Assembly: GCA_016165875.1 (NCBI GenBank)
Contig: JABBOT010000080.1
Span: 43,683,772-43,747,771 of the forward strand
Length of the DNA: 64,000 nucleotides
From: Acanthopleura granulata
Taxonomy: Eukaryota > Mollusca > Polyplacophora > Chitonida > Chitonidae
Direction: 5' to 3'
Position numbers and translations under genes: made by a program. Under the pieces are notes generated by a model that saw only the letters and a program-made list of their open reading frames with translations, had not been told where the DNA came from and ran no database searches. Every line of letters starts with the position of its first letter. The stretch's first letter is position 1. Of this stretch, positions 12,603 to 25,881 are shown piece by piece.

Positions 12603-14514
12603 TTAGTGAATAGATAAAAGAGCCTGTAATATCACTTTAATACTTCCACACCTGGATTTTTTTTTGAACTAACTACTCTGAGATCTCTGAAACCTTTTCT
12701 TTCTTTCTTTGTCTCTCTTGACAACATAACAGTTCACACATGCACACACGTCATTCCACATCACCTAGCCATATTTCAGTCTGCACCAACCTGATATCAT
12801 TGTATTCTTGTCCCAGCAACTGTTGAAGCAGTCCTAGAGCTTCACCCCACACTGAATACAAGGCAATAACTGTAACACACTTCTACTTCCAGGGCACTAT
12901 GCCCAGATAAGGACTAAAAAAAAAACAGTAAAAGAACAAGTAAACCAAATTATAACTGTTATTTTTGCATCCCTTGCAATGCATCTCAATATTTTCCTAC
13001 TGAAGATCAGAGAGTCAAGACTTAAAATAAAAAACCAGCTCCACAGAATACCTGAAAAAAAAACACCCGAAAAAAAATAACACCTGAAAAAAAAAAAAAA
13101 CACCTGAAAAAATTCACCTCAAAATTCACACAATGTACCACATTTCACACATATAACACGCACATTTTGCACCTAACATTTCCAATCCTAAGAAAAATTT
13201 ATATGGTTATATGAAGTTACCATCCTTTTTTGCATTGCACATGACTCTGAGTTGCATGAAGGTACCCTATCCACCAGAAGTGAGATGTAAGCCTGCAACT
13301 CAACAAAGACCAACATCACATTTATAAAACCAAGGGCCATGAAAGGTCATGTTTTGACACAGCAAAATAAAAATGGAACAAGAGGTGCCAGCCAATAATA
13401 GCCAATCAAGCCAGGCAATTTGTCACAGGAAGCACCTAGATGTTGGATTATTCCATGTTTTGCAAACGGTTGCCTTATGGCTGTTACTACTGGGTGTCCA
13501 GGTGAAAAACAGCTGGACTGGTGAGCTATATCCTGCCCCCCCCCCCTCAAAATTACACCTACTGCACAGTGTATCTGCATTCAAAGTTTTGCTTCCAGAA
13601 TATACCTCCTAAATTAGTGCACAACTAACTTCTGCAACTGGGACATGTTTGATCTACTTAGAAGAGTCTGAGTGAACTGCATCAACAATGTACTGAGATT
13701 TTGATTTCCTACCACAAGGTCACAAGGTTATGTTCCCAAGAAAATAAAATAAAGCAGTATTTAAGATCATTTCATCACCTAGGTTGATAGTTTCTTTTTG
13801 CCATCGACACAAATCATATTTTTCAGAAACACTCAAATAACTTATATCACTGAAAGCACAAGGACTTTCCTGAGAGCAACTCAAAGTAGCATATACTGAC
13901 CCATATACATCTGCTTAAAGCATCTGATCTTTTTGGCACTGCATGGCCTGAAATCAGACAGGCAACCATTAACCTAACCATGTGGAGTAAGCCATGGGTA
14001 ATCTCACTTGAGAGAGGAAATTGTAGTGGCATTGACACAAAGTGCTGTGAGCTCTGACGCGCATCTTATCCCACTTAACAGAGAAAAGGACATTTTACGG
14101 ATTAGACTATTCCCTCCCTCTGTCATCCTGCCCCTCCCACCAGCAGTCACAAGGAGAAAGAGCAGAAGATGGAAGAGCCATCTCATTACTGGGCCAAATG
14201 TGCGTACCACCCAAAGGATCAATCCTCGTAAATATCTCAACTTTCCCTCCACTTTCTCAAACGAGGATAACATTATTTTCTCTACTGATAAATCCAGGCC
14301 TAGAATGTATCAATCAATCACACACTTTATCAAGTGTTTGGGGGCCCTTGACACTTGTTTAAAGGAAAAGGAAACAACAGATGCAAATGTACTTCTGTGA
14401 GGGGCTTTGCCGAACAAAATATAGACAATACTCACAAATTTCCACCAAATGCAATGAATGAATAACAAATATCATTTAACTCTGTCATTTTATAATGCCA
14501 TGGGGTGCAGCCAT
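12603..14514. other. no supported gene
   Basis: Holds the CACCTG-A(n) array, a C tract near 13540 and a 130-codon plus-strand frame (14008-14400) that has no recognised domain, no splice evidence and a length expected by chance. Confidence 0.5.
13049..13118. repeat. short CACCTG-A(n) array
   Basis: Four units of ACCTG or ACCCG followed by 6-14 A residues. On the minus strand each reads T(n)CAGGT or T(n)CGGGT, which looks like a strong 3' splice site. A low-complexity open frame (FFFFFR..FFSG) results from it. Confidence 0.8.
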
Positions 14515-15845
14515 TTTATCAGGAACTTGTGAGGGTGGGCTGTGACTTGTTGCGAGGATGGGATGTGACTTGTTGCGAGGGTGGGCTGTGACTTATGACA
14601 GTGTTCTGTGACTTGTTGTGAGGGTGGGTTGTGACTTATGACAGTGTTCTGTGACTTGTTGTGAGGGTGGGCTATGACCTCTGATGGAGGGATATTACTT
14701 GTGAGGGTAGGCTGTGACATGTGAGGGTAGGCTATAACTTCTGAAAATGGGCTGTGTCTTGTGAGGCTAAGCTGTGGCATAGTGTGAGGGTGCACCATGA
14801 CTTGTTGTCAGGGTGCACCATGACTTGTTGTACGGGTGGACAGTGACTTACTCTCAGGGTAGGCTGTGACTTACTGTGAGGGTAGGCTGTGATTTACTGT
14901 GAGGGTAGGCTGTGACTTGAGGGTGGGCTTCGACTTGTTGTGAGGGTGAGCTGTGAGTTGTTCTGAGGGTGGACTGTGACTTATAAGGGTGGGCTGTGAC
15001 TTATGAGGAAGGCGTGGGACTTCTTGTGAGAGAGGTATGTGACTTGCAAGGGTGGGATGTGGTGTGACTTGTTGTGAGGTTGGCTGTGAACTTTTGTGAG
15101 GCTGGGATGTGAATTGTTGTGAGGGTGAGCTGTGACTTGTCACGGTGGGATTTGACTGGTGAGGGTGGCTGTGACTTGTTGTGAGGGTGAACTGTGACTT
15201 GTGAGGGTGGGCTGTGACTTGCTGTGAGGGTGGGATCTGAACTGTTGTGAGGGTGGGCTGTGACTTGTCAGGGTGGGATTTGACTGGTGAGGGTGGCTGT
15301 GACTTGTTGTGAGGGTGGACTGTGACTTGTGAGGATGGGCTGTGACTTGCTGTGAGGGTGGGATCTGAACTGTTGTGAGGGTGGGATTTGATCTGTTGTG
15401 AGGGTGCACCGCGACTTCTTGTGAGGATGGGCTGTGACATGCTGTGAGGGTAGGCTGTGACTTACTGCAAGGGTGGGATGTGACTTGTGGGGATGAACTG
15501 TGTTGTTGTGAGGCTGGCTGTGACCTGCCATGAAGCTGGCTGTGACCTGTTGTGAGGAGAGACTGTGACATGTTGTGAGGATAGACTGTGACATGTTGTG
15601 AGGGTGGACTGTGACCTGTTATGAGGATAGACTGTGACCTGTTATGAGGGTGGGCTATGACTTTGTGTGAGGGTGAGTCTTTGTGTCTTTTGAGGGTGGC
15701 CTGTCACTTGTGAAAGTGGGGTGTGACTTGTGAGGGTGGGCTGTGACATGCTGTGAGTGTGGGGTGTGACTTGTGACGGTGGGGTGTGACTTGCTGTGAG
15801 GGTGGGGTGTGACATGAGGGTGAGCTGTGACTTCTTGTGAGGCAG
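14515..15845. repeat. 1.3-kb G/T-rich minisatellite, 20-23-bp unit
   Basis: About 60 variants of GGCTGTGACTTGTTGTGAGG-GT, some lacking the TTG. A larger block of ~128 bp is repeated (for example GGGATTTGACTGGTGAG at 15147 and 15275), showing recent segmental duplication. Many units contain GGGTGGG on the plus strand. The overlapping Ser/Pro/His-rich open frames on the minus strand (HSPPSQQVTAHPHKSQPTLT type) come from the repeat and are not called genes. Confidence 0.93.
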
Positions 15846-18369
15846 GACTTACAGTTAAATTGTACGTTGTACAAAACATGACTTATCCTCTGCAACACAA
15901 TGATTTAATTGCAAGGAACCCCAAAACAGCCTCCCAAATACTTGTAAAGGCTACTTAGAAGAAAAAAAATTCCCCTTTCACTTTCCAAAGTTCACTTTGA
16001 CAGAATGAAAATGTTGCCCTTCTCATTTGATTGACTTTATCTCTGTTCAGGTGATGTCATTTTCATTTCATGCATATAAACTATTCTGAGATGTTTACAA
16101 ACACTGTGTGATACATATCAAATGAAATTATATAAAAACTATAAAAAATTATATTTTTTATACAGTTATGCTAGAATTAAAATTCTACAATAATTGGTTT
16201 TGAACTCTAGCCCAGTGACAGAGAGAGAGCGAAAAGAAGTTGGATGTCTGATGTCCCACGTACAGGGATTACAGGAGTGCTCTTCAGGTAATGCGGTAGG
16301 ATGACTTAATGGCAAGCTGGCCACCTAAATGTTCCTTTAGTAATAAATCAGTGAGCCGAATCTACAAAATCGGATTTTCTGACACAAAATAAAATAAATG
16401 CATCAGAGCGTAGCTAGAAACAAGATTTGCCTACAGCCATAATTCTTGTTTAACATGCAAAAAATTAAACCAGATGGAGAAGAAAAAAGAAAAAAAAGGA
16501 AAAAAAGGGCAAAAAAACAATATGAAACCTAACAGAAAAAAAACCCACTGACTACAATTACTGGAGAATGAAGAAGTCAAACATGTCCAAAACCACTACA
16601 CTAATCTTGACATCTTTATTCACAGTAACAACCAAATATCAGGCGACACAGAAAAAACAGCAACGAGTGGAAAATGTTTTAATTCTACTAACAAGTTCAC
16701 ACTCATACAAATCGTACATTCATGTTAGAGGTTTTCTTTTGGGTTTTCAAATCAAGATGAATTAGTAACTCACACAAGTAATTAATCTGAACTTCTAATT
16801 GATCCTTAAAAAAGATTAGACAAAAGGGAAGAATTTTAGGATATCTGCTCAGAGCTTTATTTTCACATGGGTTCAAAAATAAATCATCTCATAAAAAGCA
16901 AGACTCAGAGGCAATAAGCCAAATATTTCATGGGCTATACCTCATCTTCTATTGTCTTCACCATTGGAAACCGCACTGAAGTAACCCTGTCCGAAATCTC
17001 CCATGAAAAAGCGAGACAGCTCACAGACTGAAGTAAATTGGTCCAGTTTAAAAGCTGTCAATTACAAAGTCGAAATAAACAGTTGCATTTACATCAGGTG
17101 TTCCTAAACGTCAGGTGAAAAAAATGCAAAGAATTTAGATCAAAGTGAAGGCAGGATGGCCTGAAGGTAAACGGCCTGCGAATTACCCAGCATGACACGT
17201 CACACAACAGGTTTAGGCTAGACCGCCAACGTATACCTACCTCGTTAACAAAAAAACAAAACAACCTTTCTAGTAGTCGTTTTATAATAGAAAACTACAC
17301 AAATATCTGTTTGTGTAATAAATCTTAAACAAGGGTAAAATGGAAGACAAATTTCATGGATAAAAAATTTGGACATGTCCAGAGTGATGAACATGGTCAG
17401 ACAGCTAAACTTTTATATTTCTCATTAAAATTTGGGGGAAAACATTCAAAATAGAACTAGCTATGTAAGACTCAACATTGAAAGTAAAAATACTTCAGGT
17501 TAACTGTCTGTGGAGACATAAGGATTTCACCTTATGTCACCTTTGACCTCCTGAGAGAAGGATTCTAGAAACTTCAGGGAACGTTCTGCCACTGGGTAGA
17601 TTTCAGACAGGTTAATGAGTGCAACCATTCAACAATATGGATAAATATACCAATTTCGCCAAATAAAAAAGCAAAAGATATGAAGCATGATATGCTTAAT
17701 GCTTTCTTCCAGAACTGACACAACAAACAGTAGTTGATGTATGTCTAGAAAGGATACCTGAAGAGAAAAGGTAGTGTTACTTATCTTTCAGAAAGAAGCT
17801 TTGCCAGTGCAGGCTGAGCATGCCTCTGAATTGTACAAAACAGTTCAGCCTAAAGGACACATTTAGTGTTTGGTACATGATGCCAAAGACAGTTTTTTTA
17901 CTTGTTCAATAATATTTGATTACATAAATGGAGTTTGGAGCAATTTATTAATTTCTAGACCAACTCATGTGTACAAGACTTAGTCCAATACAAAATACTT
18001 GATTTGGGATGAACAGTATCACTGACCATGAAATTATAGGCAAAATATAAGTTTAACACAATCATAAAACAGGTCATTTAGTTTATCCTGGAAACAAAAT
18101 GGTGGCGATGACAAGATAGTGCTATACAGCTATTACTGGCTTCTTTGCTTCATTCTGTATCACATGATTTTGGGCATATCAAATTGTCATCATACTACAA
18201 TAAAAATACTCATGCTAACACTGGACGTGGTTTTAACACTCATAACACTACATGTATGTGGGAGGTGGGGGCCAGTATCTCTGCCTGCTCAGCTGATCAG
18301 TGTTAATCCTGTCGTCAGTCAAATCTGGAGGTGATTTTCACTTTGACATGAGATCTGAAAATGCTGGCA
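15846..18369. other. no recognisable feature
   Basis: AT-rich DNA with A-rich runs near 16480-16510. No repeat family or coding segment recognised. Confidence 0.6.
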
Positions 18370-18700
18370 ACCAAAATCTGACTTAACACAGATATCAGTC
18401 GCATCATAATGTTGACAACCAAAATCTGACTTCACACAGATATCAGTCGCATCATAATGTTGATAACCAAAATCTGACTTCACACAGATATCAGTCGCAT
18501 CATAATGCTGACAACCAAAATCTGACTTCACACAGATATCAGTCGCATCATAATGTTGACAATCAAAATCTGACTTCACACAGATATCAGTCGCATCATA
18601 ATGTTGATAACCAAAATTTGACTTCACACAGATATCAGTCACATCATAATGTTGACAACCAAAATCTGACTTAACACAGATATCAGTCGCATCATAATAC
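18370..18700. repeat. 48-bp minisatellite, ~7 units
   Basis: The unit reads GTTGACAACCAAAATCTGAC, then TTCACACAGATATCAGTCGC and ATCATAAT. Because 48 is a multiple of three, the minus strand stays open for 151 codons (18774-18319) with a 16-residue repeat HYDATDICVKSDFGCQ. Copies are over 90% alike by eye. No splice or promoter evidence supports coding. Confidence 0.92.
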
Positions 18701-20889
18701 ATGCACTCATGCATACAGAGTTTGTGGTCCTCTGATGATACATCAACACTTGTGGCATCCAAAAAGTGGGCCAAAGCACACGTGTGAAAAAAAAAAATTA
18801 CCTGGCAGTGAAATGATGATCAATGTTCACACTGACTGTTTTCTAGAATTTTCTTTTGTTACATTTCTAAAAGCTATACAGATTTGTCAGTTTTCTTACA
18901 GTTTTTTTGTGGTAGCGAACAGAATATAAGCTTTAAACTATACAGTAACAGCAAAGTTTGTGAGCTTTTTGTTATGAGATAAAAAAATGATCTAAAAATC
19001 GGCATATAAATACATGTTGTTGTTGTTTTCCTATCATCTTCAATACAATAAGGCTGTAAGTATTTTCAGTAGGACCTTAATTACATCGTACCTTATTTGT
19101 GGTAATAGTTGATTAAAACTCCAACCTAATCCCAATCATATTTTCCTCGACATGAAGTCACAACCTAAGTGAAAAGGACATCAGTTAACTAAGTTTTGGA
19201 TTATTAAAGAGATTGGCCGGATGTTGTTTCTGACGTGACAACACAAGACCTTCTATTTTCCAAACATGACCTGCTCAAAAAGTCAAAGATACATGGCAAC
19301 AGGTTTCTTCTCTACCTACAATCTACCTTCATTGTGATCATTATGTATTCTAAGCCATTATCTAAGCCGTAACATGTGTGTCTAAAGTAAAATTAAATCA
19401 AAGTTAAGAAAAACAGCGGTAAGTTTGACAGGTGGTTTCCGCTAGAGTTTAATTAAAACAAACATCAGGTGTCTCGTTCAACTCAATATAGTCATTATCA
19501 GTCAGTTTATCACATGCTGATAATCAACTAACAAAAACAAAAATGAACAAAAAAATCAAATAAAGTCCAAAATTATTTTCTACCACATGAACCTATCTTG
19601 TGCCTGCCTTGACTCTGCGAGTACGCAACATCCAGGTTGACGGCTTCTTGTTCTTACAGGATTCATGGTTTAACTTTTATCATCTACAGAAATAGATAAC
19701 ATCTGATGTTTTGGACAATGGCGAGTAAAGATGAGACAAGACTTTGTCCTTGGCTGACATGTACATGCTGTGTAAGCTTATAAACAATAATTCACAGTTG
19801 TGTTTTCTGAAACCAGCTGAGAGATAATACACTGAATACACATAGTGCCCAAAACAGGACAAATCACCCCCCACCCCCAATTCAAAAATAGATTTTTCTA
19901 ATCAGGTATTTATTACTTATTAAAATACTGTCTAATTACAGAATCACTGAAAAAGTTATTTGAGAACAAACAATACATTTTATCTCCAACCAATAATTCA
20001 TGTAAGTTACCTTGAAGAATGACAGGTAAGATTACATGTAGAGGACTTAAAAACCAAGGACTGTTTGGCCAGGGCTAAATTTTAAAACTTGAAAAATTTA
20101 CAAATAATGTTATCATCATCTTCAATAGAATATAAAGGAAAAGTACATCTACTCTGAGTGGTCTAATATTAGATTTCGTGTAGGACAGGATTTGTTTACC
20201 TGGTTATCTTGCACCTTCATCACAAGTACTTCTGAAAGAACTGATCTATTTATATAATAATATCCCAACAGGTAGCTATATTTCCACTTGAAAGCCCATG
20301 TAAGTGCAGTGAGCAGATCACAAATCATCACTAAACATCATACAACAATTTAAACATTAAAATGTAAATTGTAAAAAACATGGGGCCTGCATGAATAACA
20401 ATAATGATTTCATTAATCATTAATCCAGGTATTTTGTTCGGAGGAACTTGAAAACCAAGTGAACCAGGTCGCAGTATCTCGGTTTACACCTAAGTCATGT
20501 ACAATGCAGAGGTCAAATCTAAGGCTCATCTGACCTCCACTAGGCAAACTAGTCTGTTCAATAGATAGTGAAAGTAGATACCCTTTCCAGTTTTGTGTGT
20601 TGTATATTCTCAGTCAATAATTAGTTCTCATTAAATAATATTATCATGCAAATGTACACAACAGAACAAGGTAAATGCAACTGAGAAGCAGATATGTTCT
20701 TACCTAAAACCACGCTTAAATTCTGAACATATAAATTTGCAGGAGAATTAGATTATAATCATATGATAACTAGTGAGTGAGTAGACAAGAGAACAGTGAA
20801 TAACTTTTGCTTAGAACATAAAAAGCTATTTAAGGGATTGGAATATTCAACTGTATTTGGAAGAGCTTGTCACGAAAAGCCGACTTGGA
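18701..20889. other. no recognisable feature
   Basis: AT-rich, short open frames only, between the 48-bp and 38-bp arrays. Confidence 0.6.
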
Positions 20890-21300
20890 AGTCGAAGAGC
20901 AAAAATTACACCACGAGGTTTGATTTTCACAACACCAAAGAGGTGTACCATTTGATTTCGTAAAGGTGCATTATCAAGGCTTGATTTCCACAAGGTTAGA
21001 GAGGCGAACCATAAAGGTGTAATTTCCACAAGGTTAGAGAGGCGAACCATAAAGGTGTAATTTCCACCAAGTTAGAGAGGTGAACCATAAAGGTTAAAGA
21101 TGAATATCATAAAGGTGTGATGTCTATAAGGTCAAAGAGGTGTATCATAAAGGTGTAATTTTCTCCAAGGTTAAAGAAGTGTGCCATAGGTGTGATTTCT
21201 GCACAGTCTAAGAGGTGTACCATAAGAGTGTGATTTCCTATTAAGGACAAAGTGTATCATGAAGGTATAAATTCCATAAGGTTAAAGGTGATATATCCCA
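20890..21300. repeat. 38-bp minisatellite, block A
   Basis: About ten units of ACCATAAAGGTGTAATTTCC then ACAAGGTTAGAGAGGCGA, increasingly diverged to the right. The unit is related to block B at 21.84-22.42 kb; about 540 bp of non-repeat DNA separates them. Confidence 0.85.
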
Positions 21301-21839
21301 GGTCTACTTTTAACTTCACTTAACTGATTGATACACCTGTGCAGTAAAAAATGATGCAACCAAAAAACATATATTTAACACAAAAATTTACAAGAAGAAA
21401 ACTGCACTTCACTTGTCTGTCTTTCAATGGAGTTAGTGTGGCAAATATGCATGACATAATTGTGGCATATCCAGTTTTAAGGCACAATGTTTACTTCCAA
21501 ACTTCGTTTTTAGTTCATGTCCCTTCATAATGACAAGAGCATAATTTAGAGTGCTTTTTCTGTTCAAAATGGTCATGTCACATGGTAATTATCTCTTTTC
21601 GTTGCATGGAGGCTTCTGTTGGGAAGGCACAAAAACTAATCCCATCTTAATTCAGTGTGTGATTACCATAGTTGATCGCCACACAATACGGAATACAGCA
21701 AGGACGTCACATTTTAATGCTTGAAATGAAATGGGCTCCACGTCTCTGATACCTCTAGGATATACTGTGCCAATTTTGCATGACAAAAATGATCAACCGC
21801 GCCTGGTCACCTTCAAACTGTGGTGCCACGAGGATGCAA

Positions 21840-22425
21840 AATTAAACAGATATACCATAATGGTGCCATTTCCAAAAATGTTAAGGGAGCCTACCATGAC
21901 GGTGTGATTTTCACAAGCTTAAAGAAGTGTACCATAAGGGTGTGACATCCACATGGCTAGAGAGGTGTACCCCAAAGGTGTAATTTTACAAGCTTTCAGG
22001 GGTGTACCTTAAGGGTGTGACTTCCACATGGATAGAGAGGTGTACCCAAAATTGTGATTTCCACATACATGTAGCTACAGAAGTGTACTCCAAAAGTGTG
22101 ATTTCCACATGACCACAGTGGTGTACCCCAAAAGTGTGATTTCCACATGTCCACAGAGGTGTACCCCAAAAGTGTGATTTCCACATGACCACAGAGGTGT
22201 ACCCCAAAAGTGTGATTTCCACATGACCACAGAGGTGTACCCCAAAAGTGTGATTTCCACATGGCTAAAGAGGTGTACCCTTAAAGTGTGATTTCCTCAA
22301 AGCTACAGAAGTGTACCCAAAAGTGTGATTTCCTCACAGCTACAGAGGTGTATAAAAAAGTTGAGCTTTCCAGATATCCACAAAGGTATGCTAAGGGACA
22401 GTGACCAACACCTGCCTAAAAAGGT
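21840..22425. repeat. 38-bp minisatellite, block B
   Basis: About 15 units of AAAAGTGTGATTTCCACATG then ACCACAGAGGTGTACCCC. The middle five (about 22085-22265) are almost identical and the edges diverged, so growth was recent and central. The short minus-strand open frames (GNHTFGVH type) are repeat by-products. Confidence 0.9.
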
Positions 22426-25141
22426 GTACCACTGAGTAAGCAGGCTTGGGATTTAAATTTTCACATAAGCCAGCTAGTGAAAATCCAAAGAATCCAAATG
22501 CGAGACAACCAAATTAACAATTGGTTAATACTATCATTTACCACAACAACCTGTGCATTCTTTCATTTATTTGTATTCAGTAAACAGGGAATAGTAAACA
22601 AAATTTTGGTTGTGGAAATGTCTTCTTTTGCATTCTTCAGGTAATACTTGAGTAACATGCACTTAAGCACCAGGAATTGAAAGAAAATCTTACGTGATCT
22701 ATTCAGATTTATAAGAGGGAATGTCTGAAACACTAAGACTACATTTCCCAGAAAAAAGTTTGAAATTGTCATTTGACATGTCCATTTTGCACACAAAAAT
22801 TATTTAAAAAATTAAACAGATGATCATGGCTAATGAAAAGCTGAGAAATTTTCTAGACGTTCAGTCTATTCACTCAATGTTTTCCTTTACAGCACTGTCT
22901 TGATATCTGTTTCATTTATATTCAGGTTACACAAGAGCCAGGCTATCTGATTTGGGACATGTTTCTTTCACCATAGCGTTCTTTCATACTCAATACACCT
23001 TTAAATTGTAATAAGTTGCATACCCTCTGCTAAAATAGAAAGGCAAGGGTTATAACTCACTCATCTAATTAGACAAAAACATACATAGTTATCTCCCTTC
23101 ACCCCTAAACCACTCAGCCCAGCCAACATCACATAAAATGCAAAATGGTCCAAAATACTCACATTTCTGGATTTTTTTTTAATATCAAACAATGACATAG
23201 TATGGTTTATAAAACATCAGTACATAACTGTATTAAACATGCTAATGTCACTGGTAAGATTAATCCATTATATCCTCTTTCATGCGAGTTATGACTTGAA
23301 ATGATAACACCTACGATTCCATTCATGCATCAGTCTATAGGTTCAAAAATCTCACATGAGAATCTTATAAGACTTCGATGGTATTTCAACACGTGGACAA
23401 CATGTGGTAGATATACTAATCCAATCATGGCAGGACTGCAGTCACACAAGCCAATTCAAGTACTTCAGCCATCACATTTTGGAGGGCAGAGACTCAAATC
23501 TCCAAGTCATTTAGCAGCCTTTGTGGAGTGTGGGTGTGGATATGCCAGGCCTCCAGGAAATGTACATGATCATCTGCTGTACAAAGGATGACAAAGGAGC
23601 TTTACATACGTAATGAAGCTTTAAACTGTTCTGTGAACAGCTCGATGGAGTTTCAGCTGAGTGTTCTGTGAATAATGCTTAATGCTTAATTATACATGTA
23701 CAGTGGAATAGGACAGCAGCAGTTCAGCTTGAGGTGGAATTTAACTTACAAACTCATATTAATATGTGAACATGCAATAGCACGAAAAGTCCTGATCCCA
23801 TTAGAAAAGAGGAGTCAGTCTGTTCAGTGTGGTAATTGCACAAATACATCCTAGATGATCAGTTTTCACAAGTTCAAAGAAAAAATCTGGTTCACAGTGA
23901 GTGAGGGCTTCAGCCCATGATGCTTGGTTTGTAAAATCATGGTGTAGGCCTTAAAGCATGGAGTTAGGTTAGAGGTGTTCAAATGTTATTGTGTCAATTC
24001 CCGTGATACAGATCAAATAATACAGAGTACATGTATACGTAGCAAGCAGTCTCATGAGTCAAGTATCAGGAATCAGTAGGTCATTGAAATTCATTCATGA
24101 GCAAAGTTATGTATTTGTATGGGCAACTTTGCATAAATCTATGATATACAACGACAAATTTTAAGAAAGTTCACATGGAAAATCTCACGTGAGAACTCTT
24201 TAAGTTCTCATATGAAATCTCTCACAAGATCTTACCAGATCTCACGTGAGATTTATTCTCACACCTCATTTCCATGTTAGATTTTCCGTAAGTTTCTCAC
24301 ATGAGATCTCATATGATTTCTCTTGTGAGAATCTTTTAGGTTTCATATAAGAAACTCGTAAGATTTTATGCGAGTCTTTTCTGTACAAGGCATACTGATG
24401 ACTGTCTAGAACTATGTCCAAAACTACCTTCCCTGACTTATTTGCATTTTGTAAACTGAATTAGAGTCTGCAGTAGGCTTCATGGAGCACTCAGATAATG
24501 CTGGGTGCCAGTAATGTGACACCAATATTTCCTGCCTTTTTTTTTTCAAAACTGGAACATATGCATGCAAACGATCTGTTCCAAATTAGCCACATTACTT
24601 CTCAGATGAAAAAAGTCACTGACCCCTAAAGTGGGCTCGCCTCAGTATTCAAATATTGGGCTACACACATTTCATTCATAAATGAAAGGAAAAAAAAATA
24701 AATCAGTCTTGGGAGTACCTTCAGTCATTTACCCATGTTCTTTAGTTTTTCAATCTTTTTTTTTTCACTCTCTCCAACAGCACAATTCTATCCACTGACC
24801 AGCTAGAGCAGCTCCTAATGACTTAATTAAGTGGGGAATTAGGTGTGAAAGTTTACCACCTCACAAATTGTGCCTTTGACTATGGATGGTTGATTATCAT
24901 TGAGCCCCACCCTTGGCTCAGCTGGAACCCGAGTTTCTTTACCTGATCACTATTGTCCAGCTGGGTGAAATATATGTCAGCGGTCTGAATAAATTCCTTA
25001 CCTTATAAGGAATAATTTCTTAACCTTATAAATCCATATATCAACAAAGACATACACATGGATGTGCTGCAGTCAAGCACTGGTCAGACTTGACCATGTG
25101 AACCTTTTCCTCCATCTAATGATGGCATTGTATTGTTCATA
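22426..25141. other. no supported gene
   Basis: Only the palindrome cluster at 24.18-24.37 kb stands out; the rest is AT-rich with no recognised coding or repeat content. Confidence 0.55.
24175..24365. repeat. cluster of CTCACGTGAG-like palindromes
   Basis: About ten half-sites of the form AATCTCAC, TCTCATATGA and TGAGATCTCA are packed into 190 bp. TCTCACGTGAGA occurs near 24183 and ATCTCACGTGAGAT near 24239, both perfect palindromes with a central CACGTG E-box; ATGAGATCTCAT follows near 24302. A further CTCACATGAGAATC lies near 23351. Confidence 0.7.
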
Positions 25142-25380
25142 ATTGTAACATACAGTGTTGGTTACATAGAGTGTTGGTTACATAGAGTGTTGGTACATGC
25201 TTGGTAACATACAGTGTTGTTAACAGACAGTGTTGATAACATACAGTGTTGAAAACATACAGTGTAGGTAACATACAATGTTGGTAATATATAATGTTGG
25301 TAACATACAGTGTTGGTACAGTATTGGTAACATACAGTGTTGATAACATACAGTGCTCATAACACTATGGTGTTTATAAC
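25142..25380. repeat. 16-bp minisatellite
   Basis: About 14 units of TAACATACAGTGTTGG with scattered substitutions and a few short or fused units. Confidence 0.9.
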
Positions 25381-25743
25381 ATATTTTATTCATATCATGT
25401 ATGCAGTAGGAATATTTCTTACAGTTATATAATTTGTCCCTGGTGATGAAAAAAGTTCTTGATGATGAAGTGACATCTCAGCATAAATAAAATACACTTA
25501 TCAACTAATTTAAGACAAAGCCCAAAAAACAGAAAAGTAAATGAACTGCATCATGACCTGAGTTTTTTCGCAGGGAATGACTATCGCGATACCGGTATGC
25601 TACCACTTGCCTAATCCTTCATTTTTTATGACAACAAAACATATATACACGTGTCTGCCCAATACATAATGAACGATTATCATGTCATAAATAGAAATGC
25701 AATAAAACCTTATTAATACCTAATCAAGAAAGAAATGTCCTAC

Positions 25744-25881
25744 CTGGCTTTTAAAGGGTTGAGGCGCCACCAACGTCAAGCACAGGTAGACAAAGGTGCA
25801 ACAGTTACCATACTGCTGTTCTCTTCAGAATCAACTTGACAACGGGTGACTTCAGCTAATTGCAGTCAGGTTCATGTACAT
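25744..25881 (-). other. possible non-coding internal exon (5' UTR type)
   Basis: A 138-nt segment sits between TAATTGTTTTGTTGCAG and AAAAGCCAG|GTAGGACA on the minus strand. All three frames have early stops, so it would not code. It could be a second 5' UTR exon of the transcript starting near 28984. No coding exons further left were recognised. Confidence 0.33.

Noticed and set aside
14008..14400. 130-codon plus-strand frame
   Set aside because: The longest non-repeat frame, but one or two of this length are expected by chance in 64 kb at this base composition; no domain and no splice signals.
14871..15571. Overlapping 189-, 143- and 108-codon minus-strand frames rich in Ser, Pro, His, Gln
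   Set aside because: Products of the 20-23-bp minisatellite; three frames are open at once, which real coding selection would not need.
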